Assembly (NCBI GenBank): GCA_022510565.1
Contig: JAFLTE010000003.1
Span: 62,001 to 126,000 of the forward strand
Origin: Lachnospiraceae bacterium
Lineage (GTDB): Bacteria; Bacillota; Clostridia; Lachnospirales; Lachnospiraceae
Direction: 5' to 3'
DNA: 64,000 nt
Shown here: positions 17,406 to 25,376 of the stretch, piece by piece
Layout of the letters: each line of letters opens with the position of its first letter
Position numbering within the stretch: the first letter of the stretch is position 1
The notes under the pieces: model-generated
The model's database searches: none
What the model was told of the DNA's origin: nothing
What the model saw: the letters and a program-made list of their open reading frames with translations, nothing else
Program-made: the position numbers and the translations under genes

Positions 17406-17813
17406 ATGAAAGAACTAACGGTTAATGCAACTGTAGATAATATATCACAGGTTACCACTTTTGTGGACGAGCAGCTTGAGGAGCTGGGATGTCCCATTAA
17501 GGCTCAGATGCAGATTGACATTGCCATTGATGAGCTGTTTGGCAATATCGCGCATTATGCTTACAATCCCGATGTGGGTCCCGCCACTGTTCGGGTGGAG
17601 GTGCTGAAAGATCCTCTTGCGGTGGTGATTACCTTTATTGACAATGGTGTACAGTATGATCCGCTTGCCAAAGCTGACCCCGATATTACGCTCTCTGCGG
17701 ATGAAAGAGAGATTGGTGGATTGGGTATCTATATGGTGAAAAAGAGCATGGATGAAATCTCATACGAGTACAAGGATGGGCAGAATATTCTGCGCATTAA
17801 GAAGCACATTTGA
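17406..17813 (+). CDS. RsbW/SpoIIAB-like serine protein kinase (HATPase_c)
   Basis: This 135-residue GHKL ATPase has the N-box IDIAIDELFGNIAHYAY, the shortened G1 box FIDNGVQYDP and the G2 segment GGLGIYMVKKSMDEISYEY. Its expected role is to phosphorylate the neighbouring STAS protein and hold or release a target. No sigma gene lies beside it. The ATG at 17406 follows TAGGAGAATTCCGG; the GTG at 17376 has no ribosome site. Its stop codon overlaps the -35 box of the next promoter. Confidence 0.87.
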   Translation: MKELTVNATVDNISQVTTFVDEQLEELGCPIKAQMQIDIAIDELFGNIAHYAYNPDVGPATVRVEVLKDPLAVVITFIDNGVQYDPLAKADPDITLSADEREIGGLGIYMVKKSMDEISYEYKDGQNILRIKKHI

Positions 17814-17838
17814 CAGAAATATTGCACTGTGTTACAAT
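17810..17838 (+). promoter_or_regulatory. Consensus sigma-A promoter of the ABC-F leader
   Basis: TTGACA at 17810-17815 and TACAAT at 17833-17838 are separated by exactly 17 bases. Transcription should start near 17845, about 290 bases before the ABC-F start codon. The -35 box overlaps the stop of the RsbW-like gene. Confidence 0.85.
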
Positions 17839-17865
17839 GACGCTATCTTAAGAGGGGTGCAGCTT

Positions 17866-17925
17866 ATGCGCCGGGAAAGGGGCATGATTTTCATATGCAG
17901 CGATAATCTACTTTTGATTGCATGA
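17866..17925 (+). CDS. Leader peptide of the ABC-F attenuator (19 aa)
   Basis: The ORF encodes MRRERGMIFICSDNLLLIA. GAGGGG at 17852-17857 lies 8 bases before the ATG. It starts about 21 bases after the predicted transcription start. Its last codons (Asn-Leu-Leu-Leu-Ile-Ala-stop) lie in the left arm of the anti-antiterminator stem, as expected for a stalling peptide that reports antibiotic-bound ribosomes. An internal ATG at 17884 has no properly spaced ribosome site. Confidence 0.75.
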   Translation: MRRERGMIFICSDNLLLIA

Positions 17926-18084
17926 AGGATTTTAGACAGTATCAGAGATACTCTGTATACTGTTTTCATGTTGCCAAAAGTGGATTATGTTCTCATAACC
18001 TCTCTTTTAGTGCGCAGCTATATTTTGAAGGATTCAGTGATGCCTGATTTGCATCTCTCCAATAATGAGGTTAAGAATGTAACG

Positions 18085-18114
18085 GAACTGTTTGGCAACA
18101 AACGGTTCTTTTTT
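18085..18114 (+). terminator. Attenuation terminator directly before the ABC-F gene
   Basis: GAACTGTTT pairs with AAACGGTTC around GGCAAC, followed by six T residues. It ends 20 bases before the ABC-F start codon, so it must be bypassed for expression. Confidence 0.9.
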
Positions 18115-18134
18115 ACGTGATAGGAGGAATAATA

Positions 18135-19661
18135 ATGGCGCAAATCAGTGTAAATAATTTAACTTTTGCCTACGAAGGCAGCTTTGATAATATTTTTGAA
18201 GGTGTTTCCTTTTCCGTTGATACGGATTGGAAATTAGGGTTTATAGGGCGTAACGGAAAAGGGAAAACCACATTCTTAAATCTGCTGTTGGGAAAATATC
18301 AGTATACAGGAACAATCAGTACCTCAACGGTATTTGATTATTTTCCCTATTCCATAACCGCAGAACAAATGCAGATGCCGGCAGCAGAATTCATGAATGA
18401 AGTCAAGAATCAGTGCGAGTTGTGGCGCGTCATATGTGAGTTGGAACTGCTGCGGGACAGTGCGGAAATTCTGTACAGACCTTTTCACACATTAAGTCCC
18501 GGAGAGCGTACCAAAATTCTGTTGGCTATATTGTTTTCGGGAGAAAATGATTTCCTGCTCATTGACGAGCCGACCAATCATCTGGACAGGCAATCCAGGG
18601 AGAATGTGAAAGAATATTTGGCATCCAAGAAAAGTTTTATCCTTGTATCCCATGACAGGGATTTATTGGATGCCTGTATCGATCATGTTCTGGTTCTTAA
18701 CAGGCAGACCATAGAAGTGCAGAGTGGAAATTTTTCTGGCTGGTGGGAGAATAAGCAGAGAAAAGATCAGTTTGCCATGGCGGAGAATGAAAAGCATATC
18801 AAGGAAATAGGTAAACTGAAGCAGGCATCGGCGCGCGTTGCTCAGTGGGCGGATAAGAGTGAGCGCAGTAAAATCGGGTTTGACCCTGTCAAAGAGCATG
18901 ATAGGTTCCTCGATACAAGGGCTTATATCGGTGCGAAAACCAAAAAGATGCAGAGCAGGGTTAAACAGATGGAAAAGCGGATTGATAGGGAGATTGAAGA
19001 AAAAGAAGGGCTTTTGGTAGATTTAGAGCAGCCTGTAGATTTAAAGATTATGCCGCTTACACATCACAAAGAGAGGCTTATCAATGTGAGGGAATACTCT
19101 GTGCGGTACCGGGATGCGCAGGAAGCGGTATTTACAGATTTGACCTTCTCATTAAGCCGGGGTGAGCGCATCGCCATACACGGTGATAACGGTTGTGGAA
19201 AATCCACGCTCCTCAAGATGATATTGAAGAAAGCCGGAGTAGCAAGCGGCGAACTGCCTGTTATGGAAGTCGGTGTATGCGAAACCGCATCAGGACTGGT
19301 AATTTCATATATCAATCAGGATACCTCTATGCTCAAAGGCAGTATTCGTGAATTTTGTAGAGAGCGAAAATTGGACGAAAGTTTATTCTGCGCCATTCTC
19401 CGGCAGCTTGATATGGAGCGCGTGCAATTTCTAAAGAATATGGAAGATTATTCCGAAGGGCAGAAAAAGAAAGTTCTGATTGCGGCAAGTCTGCTTGTGT
19501 CTGCGCATCTCTATATATGGGATGAGCCGCTCAATTACATTGATGTTTTTTCCAGAATGCAGATAGAGAAATTGCTGCTTAAGTTTGAGCCCACAATGCT
19601 CTTTGTGGAGCATGACGTGCGATTCCGTGAGAAGATAGCGACGAAAGTGGTGGAATTATAG
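18135..19661 (+). CDS. Lsa-type ABC-F ribosomal protection protein
   Basis: This 508-residue protein has two ABC ATPase domains and no membrane domain. Domain 1 has Walker A GRNGKGKTT, signature LSPGERTK and Walker B LLIDEPTNHLD. The interdomain linker includes AENEKHIKEIGKLKQASARVAQW. Domain 2 has GDNGCGKST, YSEGQKKK and LYIWDEPLNYIDVFSRMQIE. Order and wording match Lsa(A)-like proteins, which bind the ribosomal E site and dislodge lincosamides, streptogramin A and pleuromutilins. The start at 18135 follows TAGGAGG; the ORF-track start lies right after the terminator. Expression is predicted to be drug-inducible through the upstream attenuator. Actual resistance spectrum is inferred from family. 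Confidence 0.87.
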   Translation: MAQISVNNLTFAYEGSFDNIFEGVSFSVDTDWKLGFIGRNGKGKTTFLNLLLGKYQYTGTISTSTVFDYFPYSITAEQMQMPAAEFMNEVKNQCELWRVICELELLRDSAEILYRPFHTLSPGERTKILLAILFSGENDFLLIDEPTNHLDRQSRENVKEYLASKKSFILVSHDRDLLDACIDHVLVLNRQTIEVQSGNFSGWWENKQRKDQFAMAENEKHIKEIGKLKQASARVAQWADKSERSKIGFDPVKEHDRFLDTRAYIGAKTKKMQSRVKQMEKRIDREIEEKEGLLVDLEQPVDLKIMPLTHHKERLINVREYSVRYRDAQEAVFTDLTFSLSRGERIAIHGDNGCGKSTLLKMILKKAGVASGELPVMEVGVCETASGLVISYINQDTSMLKGSIREFCRERKLDESLFCAILRQLDMERVQFLKNMEDYSEGQKKKVLIAASLLVSAHLYIWDEPLNYIDVFSRMQIEKLLLKFEPTMLFVEHDVRFREKIATKVVEL

Positions 19662-19810
19662 AAATGAGTGTCATTTTCTACTCAGAGAGTGGTGTTTTAC
19701 GGCATGTCACCAAGATGTTTACACATAAAAATGAGATGTTTCTTTATAATATGAGGGTGCTTTGCTACAATGAAATCAACGAAAACCGAATCATATAAGG
19801 AGAACATCTT

Positions 19811-20710
19811 ATGATAAGTTTTGGAGAAAAGGTCAGACAGCTTCGGGAAGAAAAAGGGATGACACAGCAAGCTCTGGCAGAAAAACTCTATGTCACCCGT
19901 CAGGCGGTTTCCAGATGGGAGCATGGAGCGAGATATCCGGATTTGCTTACCGCTAAGAAGATTGCGCAGGTACTGGATGTGTCGGTGGATGAGCTACTGT
20001 TCGGCGAGGAACTACAAGAAAACCTTGAGAACACATCGATACCGGAAAAGCCTGCGGAGCATTGGATTCAGATAGTTCTGTACGCGATAGTCGCGGTGTC
20101 CTATTTAATTATGTGTATTTTTGAGAAGGACATTTTTATAGATATGCTGAAAAGCTTTTTGGCGGGCAGATTCGGATACGACGACTATATGACTTTGGGC
20201 ACGGCAGTGTCCAATATACTGATTTTTGCAGCGGGATTTGTGGGACTTATTATGTCTGTCAGACGAAGATTAGGTGCAAAGCTGACGGGATGTGTCATGG
20301 CAGTTCCGTGTATAGCGTCTGCGTTTGCAAATATTGAGTTATGCGTATGGTATTGGGAGATGGTGTTACACGGTTTTATTTCGCAGGGTTCCGTGAGCGG
20401 GCTGGTTTCGTCAGCCTTAATTCAAATACTATATGCGATATATATTTGGCTTTTCTTCTATACGGAAAAACGCAAATTGCTATACGGCGGCATCGTGATT
20501 ATTTGCATATACCAATTTGTTCAAATCGTAGAAAGGATTGTGTCTGATGCTCTGCCTGTGGCGTTGATTGGTGTTCCGAGGGGTAGCAGAAGTCATATAG
20601 ACGATGTTATAATTATAATGTACTACTTGGCGAGGGTATCGCTGGTTTTCCTGCTGGGCTATCAGGCCTACATATGGAATAGAAAAAAGAGGGCGGCATA
20701 TAAAAAGTAG
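19811..20710 (+). CDS. XRE regulator with C-terminal membrane domain
   Basis: This 299-residue protein has an N-terminal helix-turn-helix (QLREEKGMTQQALAEKL, then VTRQAVSRWEHGARYPD) and, after residue 85, five or six hydrophobic segments separated by short loops. Such fusions are common in Firmicutes and may tether the DNA-binding domain to the membrane. The RBS is AAGGAGAAC. No clear target gene adjoins it. Confidence 0.82.
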   Translation: MISFGEKVRQLREEKGMTQQALAEKLYVTRQAVSRWEHGARYPDLLTAKKIAQVLDVSVDELLFGEELQENLENTSIPEKPAEHWIQIVLYAIVAVSYLIMCIFEKDIFIDMLKSFLAGRFGYDDYMTLGTAVSNILIFAAGFVGLIMSVRRRLGAKLTGCVMAVPCIASAFANIELCVWYWEMVLHGFISQGSVSGLVSSALIQILYAIYIWLFFYTEKRKLLYGGIVIICIYQFVQIVERIVSDALPVALIGVPRGSRSHIDDVIIIMYYLARVSLVFLLGYQAYIWNRKKRAAYKK

Positions 20711-20721
20711 AGGGAGATTAC

Positions 20722-20760
20722 ATGAAACTATACCATGGAAGCAATATCGGAAATGAATGA
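20722..20760 (+). pseudogene. N-terminal stub resembling DUF3990
   Basis: A 12-codon ORF behind AGGGAGATTAC reads MKLYHGSNIGNE, matching the characteristic opening MxLYHGSN of DUF3990 proteins, then stops. The DUF3781 reading frame begins inside it in another frame. This looks like a deletion junction that removed the rest of a DUF3990 gene. Confidence 0.4.
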
Positions 20761-20989
20761 TTTAATTGAAAATATTGATAAACTTCATACAACAGCGATG
20801 GGCGTAGAGCGTATAAAAAGAAATTTGTCCATTGAAACTGATGATGTCGTTGAATGGTGCAGAATCAAGATATTAGACGACAGTACGCATATCGAAAGAA
20901 AAGGTAAAAACTGGTATGCATATGTAGATAATTGCATAATCACGGTAAATGCCCATAGTTATACAATCATCACGGCACACAGAACTTAA
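20735..20989 (+). CDS. DUF3781 domain-containing protein
   Basis: This protein of up to 84 residues has NIDKLHTTAMGVERIKRNL and DDVVEWCRIKILD, then GKNWYAYVDNCIITVNAHSYTIITAH, which matches DUF3781 essentially to the C-terminus. The family usually begins MNDLLENIDKIH, corresponding here to the ATG at 20753. Neither start has a good ribosome site of its own, so translation may depend on the upstream stub. Function unknown; the family often sits beside DUF3990/DUF3791 genes. Confidence 0.7.
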   Translation: MEAISEMNDLIENIDKLHTTAMGVERIKRNLSIETDDVVEWCRIKILDDSTHIERKGKNWYAYVDNCIITVNAHSYTIITAHRT

Positions 20990-21034
20990 TATCAATAAAA
21001 TGAACTATATGACTCTAAACTTAGGAGAAATGAT

Positions 21035-21229
21035 ATGAATATTCATTATAGAAAAATGACTGCAGAAGATTTAAACGCATTTATAGAAATACGAATATGT
21101 CAACTGCGGGAAGAAGGAGCAAAAGAAGTCATTGATATCCGTCCCGCTTTGTATGATTATTATAAGCGACATATGTCGGATGGGACATTTGTATCATGGA
21201 TTGCGGTTGATGATGACATAATTTTTTGA
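21035..21229 (+). pseudogene. Truncated GNAT acetyltransferase
   Basis: The 64-codon ORF has a proper start (TAGGAGAAATG) and the N-terminal GNAT region YRKMTAEDLNAFIEIRICQLREEGAKE, up to SWIAVDDDIIF, then stops. The acetyl-CoA motif (RxxGxG) that should follow is absent, and the next bases lead into the chemoreceptor promoter. Only the first 40 percent of the gene survives. Confidence 0.72.
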
Positions 21230-21290
21230 ATGGCAGCATGTCACTTTTTAGCATAATACGAAAAATTTTCAGTAAAATCAGAATTTTTAC

Positions 21291-21319
21291 TTTCAATATT
21301 TTTTTTTCTGTGGTATAAT
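21291..21319 (+). promoter_or_regulatory. Promoter of the second chemoreceptor
   Basis: TATAAT at 21314-21319 lies 17 bases after a weak -35 (TTTCAA) and about 95 bases before the start codon. Confidence 0.5.
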
Positions 21320-21412
21320 AGAAGTGGCGTAAATTTCTTCAAGATTCAGCACATCCGATAGTATGGGGGAGTTTGGGCAAAATAATTGATGCATTTTGGA
21401 GGATATGTGAAC

Positions 21413-23122
21413 ATGAAATTGAGTGTGAGTCAGAAGGTTTTAATACTTGCTGTTTTACCGTTATTGGTACTGGGAATTGCGGTTCTGTTCGTCAGTCATC
21501 ATAAGGTTACCAATGTTGTGACAGAGACGATCGCGAATGGATTGCGCGGCTCAGCAACATCAATTGTTAAATCCATGGAGCAGCTTAACGATGAGCCGTA
21601 CTATATCGGTGAGAATGATGACCTGTACAAAGGGGAGTTTGATATTACCAAATTTACAGGAATGGCGGATGAATTGAAGCTGGTTTCCAATACGGATATT
21701 ACTGTTTTTTATGGTAGAATGCGTTATATGACTTCCGTTTTAAGTGATAACGGGGAGCGTGCCATAAGAACGGAAGTAGATGACCCTAACGTTATCGAAA
21801 ACGTGCTGAATAAGGGTCAGGATTATTTCAACACGAATGTCACGGTGCGAGGAAACACTTATTTCGGTTATTATATACCGCTTATTGACGAGACCACGGG
21901 ACAGGTGGTTGGTATTGTATCTGCCATCATACCGAATAAGGATGCACAGGGTCAGATTAACGAAATTATGTACATGATCGCAGGTATTGTAGTTGGTATC
22001 ATTGTTATAAGTGTGATAATTATTCTCATAGTAGTAGGCGGATTGTCTAAGAAACTCCATGCATGTATCGGTGGTTTGAGACAGTTGGCGGAAGGTAAAC
22101 TCAATTTCTTGTTTGGTGATGAGTTGCTCGGCGGTACGGATGAAATCGGTGAAATCTGCAGAACCGTCAAGAAGGTGAGAGAAGAGCTGAAGGTTATTGT
22201 TGCTGAGATTAAAGGTGTCAGCGATCATCTGTTGGATGAATCTAAGGTGCTGAGTGAGAAGACCAATGATACAAGCGACCATGTAGACCAGATGGAGAAG
22301 GCGATAGGCGAGATTGCAATCGGCGCAACCAATCAGGCACAAGAGACGCAGGATGCATCAGAGAATATTCTCATGATGGGTAATATGATTGAAGAGACGG
22401 TAGGTGAGTTAGGCAGCTTAAACGAGAGCGCGAAATCCATGAAAGAGCGTGGTGAGGCTGCAATTGAAGCTCTTCGTGAACTGCAGGATACCAACAAGAG
22501 GACGAGTACGTCTATTGACATTATCTATGAGCAGACCAATGTGACAAATGAATCTGCACAGAAGATTAAAGAAGCAACCACGTTGATTACTGATATTGCT
22601 GGAGAGACGAATCTACTTTCACTGAATGCCTCAATCGAGGCGGCACGTGCCGGTGAGCAGGGTAGAGGTTTCGCAGTAGTTGCAGCACAGATTCAGAAGC
22701 TTGCGGAACAGTCTAATGAATCTGCTAAGCAGATTGAGAGTATTACGCTTTCCTTGATAGCGGATTCCGATAAAGCGGTTTCGACCATGAATGAAGTGAA
22801 AGAAGTTATGGAGCAGCAGAGTGAAAAGGTTGCCAACACGAATACTCAGGTTAACAATCTGTTGCAGGATGTAGAAGAGTCCCTTGCAGGTATTGAGGAA
22901 GTAGTTGAAAAGACGAACAAGATCAATGAAGTGAGAAGCAGTGTAGTAGATACGGTACAGAGCTTGTCAGCAATCGCAGAGGAGAATGCGGCAAGTTCCC
23001 AGCAGACGTCGGCTTCCGTTACGGAAATCAACAGCATCGTCAGTGAAATCGCTGTCAATGCCACAGATCTTAAGGACATTTCTCACGAACTGGGTGAAAG
23101 TGTGGCAATATTTGAGATGTAA
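21413..23122 (+). CDS. Methyl-accepting chemotaxis protein with single Cache sensor
   Basis: This 569-residue receptor has membrane segments at about 8-30 and 185-210. Between them lies a single-Cache sensor ([18 protein letters not shown], then [19 protein letters not shown]), followed by HAMP and a signalling domain with tip [36 protein letters not shown]. It is a classical receptor, unlike the other two in this window. The start at 21413 is spaced from GGAGG at 21398; the ORF-track ATG at 21386 precedes that site. A terminator follows, so it is monocistronic. Confidence 0.92.
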   Translation: MKLSVSQKVLILAVLPLLVLGIAVLFVSHHKVTNVVTETIANGLRGSATSIVKSMEQLNDEPYYIGENDDLYKGEFDITKFTGMADELKLVSNTDITVFYGRMRYMTSVLSDNGERAIRTEVDDPNVIENVLNKGQDYFNTNVTVRGNTYFGYYIPLIDETTGQVVGIVSAIIPNKDAQGQINEIMYMIAGIVVGIIVISVIIILIVVGGLSKKLHACIGGLRQLAEGKLNFLFGDELLGGTDEIGEICRTVKKVREELKVIVAEIKGVSDHLLDESKVLSEKTNDTSDHVDQMEKAIGEIAIGATNQAQETQDASENILMMGNMIEETVGELGSLNESAKSMKERGEAAIEALRELQDTNKRTSTSIDIIYEQTNVTNESAQKIKEATTLITDIAGETNLLSLNASIEAARAGEQGRGFAVVAAQIQKLAEQSNESAKQIESITLSLIADSDKAVSTMNEVKEVMEQQSEKVANTNTQVNNLLQDVEESLAGIEEVVEKTNKINEVRSSVVDTVQSLSAIAEENAASSQQTSASVTEINSIVSEIAVNATDLKDISHELGESVAIFEM

Positions 23123-23193
23123 GAAACGGCGTGAGAGATATCAGGAATTGCCGATTTAGATGTGTTAATTAAAATGAGAATCAGCTAAATACA

Positions 23194-23233
23194 GGAAGAA
23201 GGGGTAAAAGAAGATTTTACTCCTTCTTTCTTG
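23194..23233 (+). terminator. Intrinsic terminator after the chemoreceptor
   Basis: GAAGAAGGGGTAAAA pairs with TTTTACTCCTTCTTTC, followed by TTG and a weak T-run. Confidence 0.7.
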
Positions 23234-23299
23234 TATTCGCAGGTTACATGATGGCAAGAAAGGATTTGACAGAAAAATAAGTGCATGGGGTGATAAGGC

Positions 23300-23812
23300 A
23301 TGAATTATTTACGCGAAAGCTCGGAAGATGAAATGATTAGTGAATTCCTCAGAGCGGAATACCTTTCAGAAAGATTTTCAGGGGAAATTAAAACTGAAAT
23401 GTCTAAACTTTTGATGGATGAACACATGCTGTTTGAAAGATTCCTCACGGTTACCGAGTGGAGCTTATACAGTTTTACAAGGGATGACTTAGAGAGAATC
23501 AGATATATAGATTATAGTTATTGGAATGAATTGTCTGCGGGAACACACATGCCGATGGCTGCTGCAGAGACAATACATAAAGGGATATTAATCTACGGTC
23601 AGGATAATAGCGGATTTCTGCGTGCTGCAGAGTACATAAGAAGTGGCGGAACATTTCCGAGAATGTTCTTTTTAACCTCAGACTTTGAGAACTTTGTGAT
23701 TGTGGAAGGACATCTGAGAATGACGGCATATGCGCTCGCTCCTGAATGTTTTAATCAAGTCGAAGTCATAGTCGGGAAGTGCAATAGTGCTGAATTGGAT
23801 AATTGGATGTAG
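23300..23812 (+). CDS. Conserved hypothetical protein
   Basis: This 170-residue soluble protein is not confidently recognised. It is acidic and helical at the N-terminus, and near the C-terminus has NFVIVEGHLRMTAYALAPE, which resembles the ExHxR strand-helix of ParB/sulfiredoxin-like folds. That similarity is only suggestive. It has an RBS (GGGGTGATAAGGC) and a normal codon pattern. Its 3' end overlaps a minus-strand ORF that looks like a remnant. Confidence 0.55.
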   Translation: MNYLRESSEDEMISEFLRAEYLSERFSGEIKTEMSKLLMDEHMLFERFLTVTEWSLYSFTRDDLERIRYIDYSYWNELSAGTHMPMAAAETIHKGILIYGQDNSGFLRAAEYIRSGGTFPRMFFLTSDFENFVIVEGHLRMTAYALAPECFNQVEVIVGKCNSAELDNWM

Positions 23813-24063
23813 TGAGAAATCGTGCGATGTTCCAGCCGCACAGACCACAGCAGATATAAGACATCCGGCGTTAAGACCAAAATCAGCCACACGAACAAAG
23901 ACAGCATACCGATGATTCCGGCAGTACCTTCATCGTATGTATAGTCAAGTTGATAGATTTTTCCACTGAGTTCCAAGAATATCATGGTGAGCCATATTGG
24001 TGAGATAAATGAGGTGAATGCAGTATTGCGGGTCGTCGCTTCTATATCAAAAATATAGCACAT
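23755..24063 (-). pseudogene. Possible remnant of a small membrane-protein gene
   Basis: The minus-strand ORF of up to 102 codons reads as a plausible membrane protein: NTAFTSFISPIWLTMIFLEL, then GIIGMLSLFVWLILVLTPDVLYLLW. The plus strand has no competing gene from 23813 to 24129. It lacks a ribosome binding site and its last 20 codons run into the neighbouring gene, so it is probably a truncated leftover rather than a working gene. Confidence 0.35.
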
Positions 24064-24128
24064 TATTATGGATTTTCAAAGATGAAAAGATTACAATATG
24101 TTTAAATAAAGAGAGAAGGAAATTCATC

Positions 24129-24782
24129 ATGTCTTATCAAATGACGCATTTGGAAGTAGCATACAGATTATTGGATAAATACAAGTGGATTGAGGCAAGA
24201 CCGGATTTTCTTCTGGGATCAATAGCGCCTGATGCGGTTCATTTTCACGAAGAGTATCATCGCAATTTGAAAGAGCAAAGTCATTTGTGGGATTGTGGTC
24301 CAAGATGGGGCATTACCTTAGATTCCGATAAATGGAAAAGAAATGTGTTGGATTTTTGGAATATGCACAAAACTGATTCAAATGGAGATTACATATCAGG
24401 CTATTGTGTGCATATATTAACGGACTGGTTAAATGATATAAAAATATGGTCTCCGTTTAGAAATGAGAATATGCAGGATGAAGATGTTGATGCCATATAC
24501 CATATTTATGGACAGGAAGCCTATAGAGGAGACCAGTGGTTGTTTCACGAAAGCAATAATAGTGAAAAAATAATGAGTCTCTTGGCAGAGAGTCGAGAAT
24601 ATTCCATTGAGAACTGTGTGCTTAAAAAAGATGTTGAAACGCAGAAGAAACATATTCTTTCAGAGCAATATAAGAATAATGGTGACTATGATATAGGTAG
24701 TCACCGTTACTGTACAGAAACTGTTATTACTTCGTTTATCGATGAATGTGTGGAAATATTGACAGATATTTTAGTGGTTTGA
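24129..24782 (+). CDS. Zinc-dependent phospholipase C-like hydrolase
   Basis: This 217-residue protein begins MSYQMTHLEVAYRLL, continues FLLGSIAPDAVHFHEEYHRNLKEQSHL and has a GYCVHILTDWLND segment, the His/Asp pattern of the zinc-dependent PLC/S1-P1 fold (PF00882). Soluble members in gut Clostridia have unknown substrates and lack a secretion signal, as here. I chose ATG 24129, preceded by GAGAAGG; the ORF-track start 111 bases upstream overlaps the remnant region and gives an unrelated extension. Confidence 0.7.
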   Translation: MSYQMTHLEVAYRLLDKYKWIEARPDFLLGSIAPDAVHFHEEYHRNLKEQSHLWDCGPRWGITLDSDKWKRNVLDFWNMHKTDSNGDYISGYCVHILTDWLNDIKIWSPFRNENMQDEDVDAIYHIYGQEAYRGDQWLFHESNNSEKIMSLLAESREYSIENCVLKKDVETQKKHILSEQYKNNGDYDIGSHRYCTETVITSFIDECVEILTDILVV

Positions 24783-24826
24783 GAAGCATAAGGCGAGAGA
24801 CGAAGAACCGGCTGGAGGATATAAAA

Positions 24827-25351
24827 ATGATTTATTATCATGATGATGAAATATTAATACGCGATATGCAACAAAACGATGCACAGATTATTACAGATGA
24901 AGAAATTGCTCAGGGATGGCATGCGACAGTAGATAAATACGAAATGAGGCTCCGGCACCAATCAGAAGGGAAATCCATATCATTGGTTGCAGAGTATCAG
25001 GATCATGTTGCCGGATATATTAATGTATATCCCGATTCCGAATGGGGTGCTTTTGCAGGTCGGGGCTATCCGGAGATTGTTGATTTCGGAGTGCTGGAAA
25101 AATATCGCAGACACGGCATAGGAAGCAAACTGATGGATATAGCCGAGCAGATAGCATCAGGATATTCGGAGATTGTTTATCTGGGAGTCGGCATGCACAG
25201 TGGATACGGAAGCGCGCAGAGAATGTATGTAAAACGTGGATATGTCCCTGATGGCACCGGAGTCTGGTACGGTGATCAAGTCTGTGAGCAGAATGCGGAA
25301 TGTTGTAACAATGACGATTTAGTTTTATATTTATCCAAAAGGCTTAGATGA
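24827..25351 (+). CDS. GNAT family N-acetyltransferase
   Basis: This 174-residue protein has motif A in LEKYRRHGIGSKLMDIAEQIA near residue 96 and a preceding strand PEIVDFGV. It begins at ATG 24827 behind GGAGGAT, not at the GTG of the longer ORF, which overlaps the previous gene. Substrate unknown. It is one of four intact GNAT genes scattered through 3-32 kb. Confidence 0.83.
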   Translation: MIYYHDDEILIRDMQQNDAQIITDEEIAQGWHATVDKYEMRLRHQSEGKSISLVAEYQDHVAGYINVYPDSEWGAFAGRGYPEIVDFGVLEKYRRHGIGSKLMDIAEQIASGYSEIVYLGVGMHSGYGSAQRMYVKRGYVPDGTGVWYGDQVCEQNAECCNNDDLVLYLSKRLR

Positions 25352-25376
25352 ATTCTGGATTAAATGAGGTGAGGGT

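Larger units (their letters stand above)
17845..18114 (+). promoter_or_regulatory. Ribosome-mediated transcription attenuator of the ABC-F gene
   Basis: This leader RNA holds mutually exclusive pairings. AATCTACTTTT (17905-17915) can pair with AAAAGTGGATT (17976-17986), enclosing GCATGAA/TTCATGT and an inner hairpin at 17936-17963. That long stem sequesters TGTTGCCAAA (17969-17978), which is perfectly complementary over 10 bases to TTTGGCAACA (18091-18100) in the terminator's left arm and loop. The left side of the stem overlaps codons 14-19 and the stop of a 19-codon leader ORF. A ribosome stalled there would free the antiterminator and allow read-through. The mechanism is inferred from the pairings and from known ABC-F attenuators. 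Confidence 0.82.

Noticed and set aside
18117-18134. Upstream GTG start of the ABC-F ORF
   Set aside because: It lies immediately after the terminator and has no ribosome site, while ATG 18135 follows TAGGAGG.
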